In this document: piece by piece, positions 24,818-58,616 of the stretch | Layout of the letters: the number at the start of each line of letters is the position of its first letter | How positions within the stretch are numbered: position 1 is the stretch's first letter | Assembly: GCF_043641665.1 (NCBI RefSeq) | Contig: NC_092194.1 | Coordinates: forward strand, 1,775,221-1,839,220 | Origin: Enoplosus armatus | Taxonomy: Eukaryota > Chordata > Actinopteri > Centrarchiformes > Enoplosidae | DNA length: 64,000 bases | Direction: 5' to 3' | Position numbers and translations under genes: made by a program | The notes under the pieces: generated by a model | The model's input: the letters and a program-made list of their open reading frames with translations, nothing else | What the model was told of the DNA's origin: nothing | The model's database searches: none

Positions 24818-25492
24818 TTTTTAAGTGACAGCAGCAGTTCCTGTGTTCCTGCACTGAAACCAACCTTGACCGAGTGGCGCGTGTGATTGGGGTAGTCCTG
24901 AAGTACGCCCACAAAAACAACCCTGGATCCTGGCGCTCTAATTGGCTGTTGGGCAGCACGCTCGAGAAACATGACGGCGACTGGTCGAAATTGCCGATTT
25001 ATGTAAATTTGCCAATTTCCCCTCCCACCGCGCCTTGCCATTGGACGCGTACTTTTAGAAAGATCAACGCGGCCATAAATGGTAACGTTTGAGCCACAAT
25101 GATTGGTTGGGAGACATGTCAGTCGTGAACGGGGTCCCGGTTGTAGTCCGGTGGTCTTTGTTTGGATGGAGTGGCTTGCTGGTAACTCACCTAGAGTGTG
25201 CGGGTACTAATATATCTATATCTTTGCATACATCAGTGGGGTTCCTCTCGCAGACATTTCACACGTGTTAATTACTGGCAGTAGTGCGTAAACGCAACAG
25301 TAGTTCGGCTGAACAAACTGTGTCGCGGCTTGGAGTCATTGTTTTTGTCACCTCCATTGCTGTAACGTAGCGTTACACGTTAGGTGCATCAGTAGCTAGC
25401 AACACCTCTCGTTCGCCGCCTGACTGGAACGCTCGCTAGCTGGTTAAATGCAGTTTTCCTCTACACGGCACGGCAAGGAAATTCCGCTCTAG
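24818..25492. promoter_or_regulatory. Shared divergent promoter region of setd3 and ccnk (inferred)
   Basis: The interval lies between the probable setd3 non-coding first exon (donor at 24817/24816, minus strand) and the first recognisable ccnk coding exon. Human SETD3 and CCNK are also arranged head to head. CCAAT-like ATTGG words occur at several places (for example near 24886, 24940 and 25100), and no TATA box stands out. Transcription starts cannot be placed from sequence alone. Confidence 0.5.
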
Positions 25493-27925
25493 CTCCCGAG
25501 TCCTGCCGCTGGCGGGACGAGAAGGACCCGTCCAACCCTGGACCTCGTCAAACCCCTCTTATTCTGGGACAGGAAGGACCCGGCCGTCCTGGACCACATC
25601 AAACCATGCTGGTACTGGGACAAAAAGGACCTGGCCCACACTCCATCCCAGTCAGAGGGACTGGACCCTGCCACTGAGGCCCGGTACCGCAGAGAGGGGG
25701 CTCGGTTCATCTTTGATGTGGGCACACGGCTGGGGCTGTATCCTTCTGTGGGGAACGTAATGGCTAACCAACGAGCTCTGCCATGCCATGCAAACTAATG
25801 TCTAATAAGGCAAAACGTGAAATTCTAACCATAGTCCAAGAAAGACTAACATGATGTAAAATCCAGAGAGGTTTGCAGGCAGTAATAATGAGGCATTTGT
25901 AGCTCACACTGTACTATAGTGGTGTAGGGGAGTTTTAGGCTCTGTCAAGCAAGTGGTCCCTCCTGAGACTGATTAATAACCGCTCAAATCCCTCTGTCAG
26001 TCTTCTTAACCTCTGTGGCTGCAGGCACTATGACACACTGGCCACCGGAATAGTTTACTTCCATCGCTTCTACATGTTCCACTCCTTCAAGCAGTTTCCT
26101 AGATATGTAAGTATGGACTTGGAGATCTGTGTGCCACCATTCGGTGGGTGGGTGATGACACCTAACCTGTAGAGGTGAATGGGGTTTTTCCCGATTTGGC
26201 CCCTAACCTGGTGCGTGCGCCTTGCAGGTGACGGGGGGATGCTGCCTTTTCCTCGCAGGCAAAGTGGAGGAGACGCCAAAGAAGTGCAAGGACATCATCA
26301 AGACGGCCCGCAGCCTGCTCAACGACATCCAGTTTGCGCAGTTCGGAGACGATCCCAAGGTCTGTAGCAAGAAGTCCCGGACGTGGCTGGCGCTGTCTCG
26401 TCGAACGTGCTGGTGTGATGGCAAACTGAGGCAAAAAAAAAAAAAAAAAAAAGTCGTAGAATAATGCATTTCTTGCGCGCATCTTCCAACTCTACTCTTC
26501 CACGCACAGCTGTCAAGAGGGTCTCAAATGTCACTGCTGCTTTTCGTCAAGCGAAGCAGGCTTAAAAGCTAAGATGGTGATGACGCAAAACAAAACGTCC
26601 ACTGACAAATGAGGAAAATAGGAGGAAGAGGAGGGGATGGTAGCAGACTGGCAAGAGATGCACAAAACAAGCCTTCTCTCTCTGTAGCCTAGGTCCACTT
26701 ACTCACTCACAATTCCATTTACTTTTTTTTTTTTTGTCTCAATTCGCGCTGCATCACTATCGACCGGCACGTTATGTACAGAAAGCATCAGTAATCGATC
26801 AGGCTGACTAGGTTGCCACTAAAGTCCGTCGCCGCCCTTTTTTTTACGAACAGGAGGAGGTGATGGTGTTGGAGCGCATCCTGCTGCAGACCATCAAGTT
26901 CGACCTGCAGGTGGAGCATCCCTACCAGTTCCTGCTGCGCTATGCCAAGCAACTCAAAGGTTGGCCCGTTTCTCCTCTTTTGTCCGTAACCCCCCCACCC
27001 CCCCACCCCTGGGGGCATCTGGCCGTGACTGTAGCAGTCCCGCATTCATTAATGTGGCGCCCGCGATTACATTCGCTAAAATGTGAGTGTGGAGCTGATG
27101 GAGGAACCGCTACTGTGTTCCAGGTGACAAGAACAAGGTGCAGAAGCTGGTCCAGATGGCCTGGACCTTTGTGAATGACAGGTAAGCTGGGAAACCTGTA
27201 ATTTTAAGCTTGCCCGCAGTGACAACATTTTGTGGCAATATCCAGTATTACATGCCAGATTGATTTTGTTAATAATATTACTATTATCCATTGTGGTCCT
27301 CCCAAGCCTTTGCACCATGGTGGCCCTGCAGTGGGAGCCGCAGATCATAGCGGTGGCTGTCATGTATCTGGCCGGACGTCTCTGTAAGTTCGACATCCAG
27401 GACTGGACCTCCAAGCAGTCGTCCCGGCGCTGGTGGGAGCAGTTTGTCCATGATGTGCCGGTGGAAGTGCTGGAAGGTAGCGGCGGGCGTCCTGCCACAG
27501 CGTTCACAGCGTGTTTTAGTATATGAGCCTTTTTATTTTATTTTTTTCCTCCTCGTGCCCCCGTTGCCCTTTTGCTTCTCCTTTCCTCCCACAGATATCT
27601 GCCACCAGATCCTGGACTTGTATTCTCAGGCCAAGCAGCAGATTCCCGATGGAGGGATAGGGGCTGGGGAAAACCCCTCGCCGCCTTCCATCCTGTCCCC
27701 CTCAGCCACACCGCCGGCCAAGAAGGCCTCCCCTCAGACCAGCCCCAGGCCGCCCCGACCAGCCCAGGTGAGTGGACTCCTCATCTCAACCTGTATTCCT
27801 TAAATCTTGTTTAATCCTTCCTGACTCTGGCTGATGCTATTTGTCTTTTTTATTTTTTTTTAAGCCCTCTCCCAAAGATGACAGCAAGGTCGCTAGTAAG
27901 TAAAAATCCTGCCTAGCGAGCCGAT

Positions 27926-27963
<38 letters not shown>

Positions 27964-28905
27964 GAAGGACCCCCAATTGACTCTCAGCGCATTCAGCCAT
28001 TTACTGTCGTTTTGACATTGACAGTGCCGTCTTGTGTTTTTGTCTTCCAGAGCTCACAAATCTAGAACCTCCTCCGCCTCCTCCTCCGCCCCCTCCTCCC
28101 CCTCCAGTCTCCGTCAACCCAGGTCAGTGTCTTAACTCCATTAAAGTGAGACGAAGCTGTAAAAAAAAAAAAAGCCAGGATCATGCTGCTCTGTAACCGC
28201 TGGATGTGGAAATAGGCAGCTGTTTGAGTTCAACGTAACTTAAAAGTTGAAGTTATGATAAAGTGCAGCTTTAAAGTCTTCCCTTGTTTTTTTTTTTAGA
28301 TGTATTGAAATGTATTTGTTAGAGTGTATAAATGAACCTTGTCAAGCCAGCTGATATAGGACACATGTTTTTACATTTTCATGTGTATATGTAACTATAA
28401 AATCAATCTTTGTTCTTTTGGATCAACATTCACTGCATCTGTCTTTTCTCACACAGATCATAAGCCCCCCTCCTCCTCCTACCCACCAGCCCTAGATCTC
28501 CCCTCTAAACCCCCGCCGCCACCTCTACCCCACTGTCCACCTCCACCACCTCCTCCGCCCAAGGACCTCCCCACCTCCAGCTCCCTGGTGTCCAGCGAAG
28601 GCTACCAGAAGCTCCAGTCCATGATGAAGACGGAGGCCTCCTGTTACGCCGCCATACCCCAGGCCTGTGCTCCGCAGCTGGGCTACCACCACTACCCCCC
28701 GGGCACCACGTCCTACCACACTCCTCCGCTCTCGGCCTACAGCTACCTGCTCGCCCCCCCGCCCCCCTCCGTCATGGGGATGGCACCGAGTTTGAGTGGC
28801 GGGTACCCACCGCCGTCAACTGCCGGACACAATCAGCTACCCCCTCCGCTGCCCCCCGGGATGCCCCCGGTCAGCGGGCTGAGTCGGGGCACGTGGATGA
28901 GATGA
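25493..28905 (+). CDS. ccnk: Cyclin K (10 exons seen; 5' start unresolved)
   Basis: Exons: open from 25493 (true 5' boundary uncertain) to 25737, then 26025-26106, 26228-26359, 26854-26959, 27124-27181, 27307-27476, 27595-27767, 27865-27895, 28051-28122, 28457-28905 (stop). All junction phases agree. The protein reads [19 protein letters not shown] near the N-terminus, then the two cyclin folds ([92 protein letters not shown]). A proline-rich C-terminus ends [16 protein letters not shown]. Cyclin K is the nuclear activating partner of CDK12/CDK13, which phosphorylate the RNA polymerase II C-terminal domain. The protein is about 460-500 residues against 580 in human, mainly because the proline-rich tail is shorter. 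No in-frame ATG exists between 25493 and the conserved body, so the start codon must lie in an upstream exon that I could not identify. Confidence 0.95.
25514..25640 (+). repeat. ccnk: 51/52-bp tandem repeat in first recognisable ccnk coding exon
   Basis: Three related units start with GGGAC at 25514, 25566 and 25617; the spacings are 52 and 51 bp. The second and third units carry the conserved cyclin K N-terminal segment. The second unit reads as a variant copy ([16 protein letters not shown]) directly before the canonical [12 protein letters not shown]. The first unit is 1 bp longer, so its equivalent peptide is in a different frame. The repeat either lengthens the N-terminus or marks where intron passes into exon. 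Confidence 0.8.
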
Positions 28906-29247
28906 GTGCCACGAAGACGGCAACAGTGTTCAGAAAGGTTTTCCCCGAATGCTGCTGTTGATGTGAAATCACCGCAGCGGGGAGGCATCGACGGTCCGGA
29001 CATTTTCACCTTTCTGGCTTCGTCATCACGCGATGACATGGAGCACATGACGACTGGCGCCGATATTCTGACAACGTGTACTTTTACACGAATCTGAAAA
29101 GTTCGTGTCGGTTTTACTTGACGTGGCAGTGTTAACAAGAGAGACTCTGAGGATTGTGAAAATGAATGTCTTCCCTTAGCTCTCTTCTTTTTGCACAGCG
29201 CATTATGTCATATTTTAAAGTAAACAGTGGTCACATCTGTTTTATGT

Positions 29248-29273
29248 CCCCCCCCCCCCCCCCCCCCCCCCCC
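29248..29273. repeat. 26-nt poly-C in the ccnk 3' UTR
   Basis: A C26 run between the ccnk stop (28905) and the probable polyadenylation signal (29717). Confidence 0.9.
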
Positions 29274-29716
29274 GAGGGAACACCCAACCCTCTCATGTCC
29301 GGTTTTTCAGTTTGGCTGTTGTCGTGAGTAAGCCATGTTTGGTGTTTAATAGCCCACATTTGAGTACGACTTCCATACTGTTCTCTTTTTAGTAGCCCAT
29401 TAAAGAGAACACACACACACACACCGTATAAGGCAGCTTTTTTCACCAGTTAATGTTTTTTTCTGCATTGAATGATCAGACAGAAATATTTTCCTCCCAC
29501 TTTTATTGAACTGGTTTTATTGTGACATTTATTATTATTATTTCTTTGTTTTTATTTATAAAGAAACCCCTTCAGGAACTTTAAAATAGGTTGGTGCCAA
29601 CCAAAGTCGGTTTGTATATAAACATGTAATGTTGGGAATACATAAGCACACTCTTTCAAAAATGCTTTGAATGTTTCCTTTTTTTTTTTCTTTTTTTTTT
29701 TGTACTGTAAGAAGGT

Positions 29717-29722
29717 AATAAA
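29717..29722 (+). terminator. ccnk: Probable ccnk polyadenylation signal
   Basis: An AATAAA hexamer lies 812 bp after the ccnk stop codon, in AT-rich sequence and upstream of the convergent ccdc85c 3' end. The 3' UTR would include the 26-nt poly-C run at 29248-29273. Confidence 0.5.
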
Positions 29723-30605
29723 CCATTAAGAATGGAAGTGTGTAGCCTGTTAATGTAATAGCAATACATAACACAATGCTATTGCAGTGGTGTCTGAAGA
29801 TCACCTGTACATCTGTACTAGTTTCCACCATAGACATGGATGTAAAGATGGACGACGTAACAGCTCCCCGTGGCTGAACTTTTTCTTGAATCGTGGCTTG
29901 GCTGAAATACAGAATTTCAGTCATTTTGCGGTATAAACAACCTTTTAGTCCCCAGGTTGGAGCTGCAGTCTACTTTTTGGCAGGTGCTAAAATGCATTTC
30001 ATGGGTTGTATTGGCCCTTTGAAGGTATTCAAACAAGTACAAAATGACTGCCCTGGGCTACAATCTGTCAAATATAAATAGCCTGCCAGTCCCGGACTGA
30101 TGACGCCGTCTTTGAGGCAAAATAACAGGGTATGTATCATCCATTTGCTGTACCTGATGGACTGGACTGATGATGTCACAGTTCAGATATTATTGTTAAT
30201 ATTATTCTTTCAGCCCCCCCCCCCCCCCAGGCAATTCATCTCAACTTCCACCTTGGACAGCGTCACAGTTTTCGCTTCCAGCTCTTCTAGAAACGTATTC
30301 CGCCTCTTAGCCTCTTTGGGTTTTGCCGTAGTGTTGTATTTGTGCCACTAGGTGGCAGCCTAGTCTAATGTAAACTCAGCTATGTTTAGTTTTTCCATGC
30401 ACACAGCACACATTCACAAAGCATCTCCGATTGCATGGAGCCAACTGTCCCGCTTGCTTTTCGCTTGTGGTCCATGTGGACAATAAATAAATAAATAAAT
30501 CAATCACGGAATCAACTCATCAAGATTGGACTTTTCCCCCCCCACACAGTCACACGTCACAGTCACCGACAACCACACAGATTTACAAAGAAAGTACACT
30601 TCAAT

Positions 30606-30611
30606 TTTATT
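30606..30611 (-). terminator. ccdc85c: Probable ccdc85c polyadenylation signal
   Basis: TTTATT on the plus strand reads AATAAA on the minus strand. It is about 1.4 kb past the ccdc85c stop codon and about 0.9 kb from the ccnk signal, which fits tail-to-tail convergence of the two genes. Confidence 0.4.
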
Positions 30612-32028
30612 TAAAAATCAGCTAAAAGTGGCTTTTTTTTTTCTCTCTCTCTCTCCATATCATCATCATATACTGCTAAAATAAATTCCGGCTACATACA
30701 GCGTATTCAAAAAATATAAAGGCATGCTACTCCATGGTAACCCTATATGGAAATATGTACTTATAAACAGCACAGAGGAATATTTCATCACTAGGTCTAA
30801 GTCAACGACAGAATAAGCAGTGCATTTGAACGGCGCCATGAGAAGACATTTAGCTTTTTTTTTTTTTCTCCCCTCCAGCATATTTATCACACATAAATAA
30901 GCACATAATATCTGTACCAATGCGCTCAACTCAAGGAATTTCATAGGAAATTCCCACCACCTTGGTAGATCAAAATCCTTCAGTACAAAAAAAAAAAAAA
31001 AAAAAAAAAGGACGCAGCGTGTAACTTCATTTATGACTCCTACATAAATTGGAACATATATATAGGAACGTTATCCTGAAATTTGAGTTGATCTGTTAAA
31101 ATGAGGCACTAGTGTACACCAGCTGTTGAGAGACCTAAAGTGGGTAGAGCTCAAATATTCAAAATTCCAATACCCAGAGCTGGCGTTCTGGTGGCTAGTT
31201 GTTTTAGCTAATTTGACGGGGGATAAGGTTATCATAACTGGAACAAGGCGGGTTACGGTTCACTTCCCAGACTTTGTGCTAACCTAGGCTTTTACATGCC
31301 CTGGCCCCATCTCTGCATTTGTCCCAGGAAGTCGGAGTGCCCCTGAAAGCAGCTCACAATTCCCTAAAGCAAAACACGAAGGAAAGTCTGAAAATGTCAA
31401 CATTCTCTATGCTTTGCGGCATTCCTTCCGAACAGGAATTTTTCCACTGTTTCGGGGATGTAAACGGAGGCCCCTGCAGAGCCGACCGGTCGCTGTGTGA
31501 ACGCGTGGTTCTTCTGATCACCGCTACACCACGATTCGCAAAACCTCCAACATCGTCTCTCAAGTCGCATCTTTCTACACAAAATATATATTCCCAGCAT
31601 TAAGTTTTTCTTTTTTTTTTTTTTGTTCATGTGTGTCTAGATGGTAATTCTGACAATTTAGGAGATATTAAGGCTTAAAAGTGAGCTTCTCTGGTTGTGT
31701 TCGCTTGGTTGACCGCTGCTGGCGTTTGAGGCCTCCAACCAGGCTTCAGTCATATTTCGGTCACATTTGGATTTTCTTTTCTGCTTCCAACGTGGCAAAA
31801 AGGCGTTTCACGCGACTGCGCCAACGTGGCTGTGGCTGCCAGAGTCTCCCAGTGTTCGGCGCGGTGTCCCCGGTGGAACGGAGCTGCGCATCCGTTCATG
31901 ACTCAAGTTCAAGTTCAGGCTGAGGAGGAGGCTGTAGTTTGAGTACCGCCGCCGGTAAAAAGCTCCCGGTCCAAACTGGTGGCGCAGGTTTGCTGGGACC
32001 ACTGGTGACTTCACTCGGCGTCTGACAG

Positions 32029-48008
<15,980 letters not shown>

Positions 48009-48077
48009 TCATCTTGGAGAGAGACGCTGTCCGACGCCGGAGACCAGAGCCGGTTGGTCCTCGAAGTGGAGGATCAT

Positions 48078-48078
<1 letters not shown>

Positions 48079-48115
<37 letters not shown>
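48079..48115. repeat. (GA)n microsatellite
   Basis: About 37 bp of GA repeat, just upstream of the ccdc85c start region. Confidence 0.9.
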
Positions 48116-48118
<3 letters not shown>

Positions 48119-48239
48119 TGTCCCCTCTCCACAGAAAGTAACAGTGTCCTCTACAGGCAGCACCACAGACCTGTAGGATCCACTGACAGTGTGTAGACCT
48201 ACCACCCAACTGAGCCCAGTGTGGGGGACACCCACACAT

Positions 48240-48790
48240 CTATCCATATTAATAACAACAATAACAATAATAATAATACTAGTAACTTTAGAATAATAGA
48301 TCCATACAGAACCTTTCAAAAACAAATGTACAAAGTGCTTTACAATAAAAACAAGCGGCAGATAACACAAGTAAATAAGGTCCAACTTAAAATATAAACA
48401 AGATTAAAAAAAATATATAAAAGCATAACAACTACCATCAGTTAAGAAAAGATTTAAAAAGAGGCATAAACACTGAGTTTGCCAGTCTTGAGATCTCCAG
48501 GCAGGAGAATCCTGAAGAAGTCGAGATCTTGGAACCGTTAGTGGGACCCCTGCCCGGGGGACCGCAACGGTAGGCAGCGGGGCCCGGCCTATTCGAGGCT
48601 TTCAAAAACAGGCAGCAAAGTCTTCAAATCGTGTTCCAAGACTCACAGGTGACCAGCGAAGCTCCTCTTAGAACGGTGTTCAAGAGCCTTCGGATGTTGC
48701 CCCCCCTGCTGATTCCAGAACAAGGCGCGGTTGCGATAGCCGAGCCTGGGGGAAAATAAAAGCTGTTTTTTTTTTTTTTTTGAAGTTTGA
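48240..48790. repeat. Possible degraded LINE/SINE-type fish repeat
   Basis: An AT-rich block contains ACAAAGTGCTTTACAATAAA followed by AAGAAAAGATTTAAAAAGAG and GGTGACCAGCGAAGC. This word series recurs in fish interspersed repeats. It lies between ccdc85c and hhipl1 and overlaps no coding sequence. Confidence 0.35.
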
Positions 48791-49848
48791 GTTATGCTCT
48801 TCCACTGGTGCAAACTAACCCACTGACTGTTGTCATGTCCAGCTGGGAATTGATATAACAATAATCTTAAATATGTTAGGCCTTCTCAGTATAATGTGTC
48901 TTCAGGAAACTGCCAATATGGTTTTGTTTTTTTGTTTTTTTGTTTTGGTGCCTTTATCCCGGCTTATATCCATTATGCAATAAAGTTTCACTGTTCAGTT
49001 TTCTCTTCTTCTTTTCTGGAAAAAAAAAAGAAAAAAAGCATCAAAAGCGGCATGTACTCAAATTAATGGGACACAAGCCTGAAAGCCCCCCCACAACATC
49101 AGGTAGAACCAGAAATGCTGCGTGCACGGTGTCACAGAAGAGCCCTTGTGATGTTGTTCCTTTAAAGCACTATTATTCAAAGGGTCCATCTTCGTTTGGG
49201 ACGTTTAGGGCTTTTAGAAATAATGGCGCTGTCCCAAATCATTTTTTAAAATCAATAATAACGTAAACCTGACGCTGTGGAGCGCCTAAAAGTTTGTCAC
49301 TGGCCTTAATGCTTTGGGATAGCCCCCCCCTCAGGTTCACCTCCAAGACCTCCACCGGAATGGACCCATTTAGCCATTTGGAAACGGGCCACGCCAACAC
49401 GTTTACCAAAATAAGTGGCGCACCCACCCTGCCTGAGGACTGCCACCACTTCTATATGATGACTGAGTGTCCCGCCTCATTAGATCCATTGTTATTTTAA
49501 ATACACCCCCCCCCACCCCCTCACTTCTCCCTATTCCATGACCTGGATTTGAACAATACATCCAGTGTGCGAGACTGTAGTGAAATTCAACTGGAGTGAA
49601 CCCTTTTCAGCCTCTCAGTGGGCTGTTACCTCACCCAAAATGTATTATTGTTGTTGTTGTTGTTGTTGTTATTATTATTGTTAAGGCCACTTTTCCTCTC
49701 CCCCAGGAGTCAAAACGATCAGAGGCCTGGGTGAGGTCGCCATCTCCTGGACAGCGAGAAGTTGACATGCACGATTACTCGACAACGATATGTTCGCAAA
49801 AGATCAGACTTTAACTCAAGATATTGCAATGATGGAGGAGCCCGCCGA

Positions 49849-49865
49849 CCCACAATGCACTGCGC
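49849..49865 (+). promoter_or_regulatory. ZNF143/STAF-like site upstream of hhipl1
   Basis: CCCACAATGCACTGCGC closely resembles the 3' half of the ZNF143 SBS2 consensus (CCCAgAATGCAcTGCG). It is 413 bp upstream of the hhipl1 ATG in a GC-rich stretch that also holds a G-rich run (50055-50072). This is motif resemblance only. Confidence 0.4.
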
Positions 49866-50277
49866 GATGCAGCTGACGGTCAAGACTCAGGATTAAAACC
49901 ACGTCACATGGGATGCTGGGGGTCAATACGGGGCTTGGTGCTGTAGGTTGTGATGTCACTGTCACTATAGTGATGGTCGGTGGTGTTATGATCGGTCTAT
50001 TACACCGACAGCCCCTCCCATTTTGTGCGCCGATGCACGGACCGGGAGGGAATGGGTGGGGGGGGGGGGGGCGACCAGACTGGGGGCTGCAGCCTGCGGT
50101 CCACGCCGACCGCGCGGCTCCCGACCCCGCAGCCCTGACGACGGGCGGGTCGGGTTTGACGGAGGACGCGCGGCGGCTCACCACGTCAGAGGGTCACCGT
50201 CGGAGCCGGGAGCAAAGTGCAGACAGGAAGCCGCCCGCGCACAGCTGTCTCTCCCGTGGTCTCCGGCGCACGCCACC

Positions 50278-55341
<5,064 letters not shown>

Positions 55342-56004
55342 ATGTCTGACTGCTATGAAATCAGTGCTAATTACCATTAACTAAACCGGCCTGTCCTAAA
55401 AATCCTAAATTTCACCCTGTTAAAAACAGGAATTTGCGAATGAGCGCACCAAAACATAGACCACTTTCCAGCCAGGTGCAGTGGAGTGAACGGCTGTGTG
55501 TCGTTGTCGGCCCATCCCAGTGGAAAAAGAAAGGAAAAAGAAATCACGTGGAGCCACAATAGAACCCACATGTGAACGCAAGTTCAGGAAAATCGCGATC
55601 GAGAGGCGACGTAGGGGTTTGAGGGAAACTGGGAGCGCCGGCAAAGACGATCCTTTCACCCAAGCATTCCAGAGGTGATTTATGAGATAACCCAACATCT
55701 GGAATGCATTGATGATATCTAACACTGTAACCATATCCAAGGGAGGGCTTTCAGCCTTCAGTAATGTCTCCTACTTGCCAGTAGTGGCACTAATTACTTT
55801 CTTTTTTCCTCAAAGGTAAATGTTTATTTGAAATTTGTCAGTACAGACTGGAATGTTTCGTTTGAATGTATGTTCGCCACTATTGCAGTGATTTGTCGCA
55901 GTGACACAGTTGACAATAAGGGTCTAACGTGTTGAATGTCCAATGCCCACTGAATGAATGTATGGCTTGTATCACATGTTGTTATCATTCTGGTAAATTA
56001 TATT

Positions 56005-56010
56005 AATAAA
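56005..56010 (+). terminator. hhipl1: Probable hhipl1 polyadenylation signal
   Basis: An AATAAA hexamer 664 bp after the stop codon. It is followed within about 25 bp by a C-rich tract and then unrelated sequence with the tRNA-like gene at 56167. Confidence 0.55.
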
Positions 56011-56166
56011 AGCTTTCTAGTGACTGCCCCCCCCCCTCCCCTCCCCTCCCACACCACTACCAAACAGGTAGGTCTGACACAACTCGACAGCTGAGTTGTT
56101 TTATTAAGAGTTTCTCTCTCTTAAATGTAAGCAACAAAAAGGAGAAATGCTCCATGTCTCATTGTT

Positions 56167-56239
56167 GGCTCCATAGCTCAGTGGTTAGAGCACTGGTCTT
56201 ATAAACCAGGGAACATGAGGTCAATCCTCGCTGGGGCCT
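56167..56239 (+). tRNA. tRNA-Thr-like gene with UAU (Ile) anticodon, possibly a pseudogene
   Basis: The 73-nt sequence folds as a cloverleaf: acceptor arms GGCTCCA and TGGGGCC (one G-U wobble), D arm GCTC/GAGC, anticodon arm CTGGT/ACCAG with loop CTTATAA. The body matches vertebrate tRNA-Thr(UGU) closely from memory, but the anticodon reads TAT instead of TGT. The T arm is degraded: the stem has an A-C mismatch and a U-G wobble, and the loop begins GTCAA instead of TTCGA, which damages the B box. A TTTTT Pol III terminator lies at 56257-56261. It is either a decaying tRNA-Thr copy or an anticodon-switched tRNA. Confidence 0.75.
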
Positions 56240-56261
56240 CTGTTCTTCCATGTGACTTTTT

Positions 56262-58576
56262 CTTTATGTTAGCATAGCAGCGAACTTGAATAGTACTCTG
56301 CAAAGTGCTAAAGGTCAGCGCACACGCCCTCATTGACTTCTGACTAAACAAAAAGCTGCTCCATACTACCGGCACTCTGGTGGCCTTCAGCAGAATTGCA
56401 TTAAATGGAGTACTGAATGCACCCAAGCAGCCCCATTCAGAATGGACAGTCCACGTTTGACATTTTTTTTTTTTTTCCTTTTAAATTGTTTAAATATTGC
56501 ATGATGAGTCTAAATATATCATCACAACTAGAACTTAAAATAAGACCAGCCCCGAATATATATTTCAGGATGAGTAAATGCCAAGACAAACAAAGTCTAA
56601 ATGGCAACCTTTTTATTCATGCCAGTCGTTGCTTGTGTGAGCGATCTTTCCTCTGTGTTCTGTTGCGTGTCATTGATATGCTGGGCGGCAGATCTCAGGA
56701 GCCGGAGCCAGGCTTTACCACCCACTACAGCCTGCCAACGTTTGGCCCTTGGCTCTACTGTCCCCCCCCCCCCCCCGGCGGCACGGTGGGAATTCAGTTG
56801 AGTTCATTTTGACATAATGAGAAGGTGAAAATTAAATCACAAACACACACCTACAAAAATGTCAAGGACAACACACTAAAAGTCCAAGACTTAAAGATAG
56901 GAAAGGTGCAAGATATCATCCGCAATAAAAAACTCTCCAAATTCATACACCCCCCCCAAAATGTCATACATTACATGCAAATATTAACTAGTGTGGCAAG
57001 CCTAACGTATTAGAGTGCAATTTATCACATGAAGCTATCACATATGTGCTTATCGCAAACCAAAGATACTAAACAAATATTATATTACCAAATCCTGGCA
57101 TTTCCATAACCCCCCCCCCCCCCAAAAAAAAACCCCAAAACAGCCAGCTGAGAACAAGGGAGTGCAACACTGTCTTATGAAAGCTCCTCCTCGTATTTGC
57201 TGCAGTAAGTGTGACGGGCCACCGGGTGGCAGTGCTGCTTCTTTCCAAGCCCTGCTTCAAGCCACCTGAGGCTTTTGCCCGGTTTGGAATGTGTGCGTGC
57301 GGGGGAGCTGGACAAGATGAAGGCAGGACTATTAGATGTGTGTTTGCCTCTCCCACAACCAGAGGACAAAGGAACTAACAGATACTTTTTTTTTGATCAA
57401 TAATTCGAGCGCCAGCCCCCCCCCGTGTTAGTCTGTCACCCAGGTGGCGCGCTGTTACCTCCTTCACTAAAGGGAAAAGGACGCCAAAACCTCGACGGCA
57501 TCGAATGAACTGCATGCTGGGAATTAATGGAGTCAGTGGGGCCTCATTGAAATCGCTTCTAAATTGACATCTTCCCATGTCCTAACATGCCCCCCCCCCC
57601 CCACCTCCATCTGACTTTACGCTTCCATTTTTGAGTCATTGCATTTAAATAGAATTCGTCTGACTCTTTTAAGTGTCTGTCCTCTATATTGCACACACAC
57701 ACACTAAAGCAAATGCTGCCCCGCGGGGGGATCTCCACCAAACCTCCTGCGCATCTCGTCCGTCCCTCTCCTCCCAAATATTAGCTTAGGAATTTTTCAC
57801 CTCCTCCTGTCGGGGTTGATTATCAGTGGAGCCATCGAAGGGCGTGTGTGTGCAGTGCAGAAGAGAGAAAGTGTGTTTCAGCCCGGCATTATTATTACGC
57901 TCATTGCAAAACATACGTATCTGTATAGCAGTTGATGCCCTATAGATGCCGTTGGCCTCTCGAGTCATATGATGTATGACAAAACGTGATAACATTCTGA
58001 GCTCATATCGTGGAAATCGCACATGTTAAAATGTTTTTTTTTTTAATATATGTGTTCTCTCTTAAATTCAAGTTTAAGTTAAGTTAAACTTAAGTTTTGT
58101 TTTTTGTTTTTTTTTACTAGAAACGAGATATAAACATAATATTGACGCGTTATCACCTCGCGTGTGAATGGAATTGATTTGGGCCTCTGCGGGGCTTAAG
58201 TTCGATTTCGCTTGTGCACACATTCACTGGTTGTGCAGCACCGCTGTTTGAAGGGGTGGCTGCCACATTCATAGCAAGCGTAAATATTATTTGACGTAGA
58301 ACGTAGGCCTTGTGTTGCTTCCCCTCTCCCTTTAGACCACTCTGCGACGTAAGAATCTAAACAGAAATATTGATTTTTAAATGTACATCGCTCACAAAAT
58401 ATTGCTATTAAAGGGTTGGTGTTATGCTATAATTGTCCTTCTATCTATAGGTTGAAGGAAATGGAATTAAAAATAAGCAACAACAACAAAAAAAGGACAA
58501 GTGGGTATAAACAACCGCAGAGGCGAGACCGGCTGGCGCTAACAAGAGCTTCCAATGCCGTATTAGCTTACCTTGG

Positions 58577-58616
<40 letters not shown>

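Noticed and set aside
58056..58100. AAGTTTAA/TTAAACTT inverted words
   Set aside because: Low-complexity AT sequence with only 8-bp arms, expected by chance.
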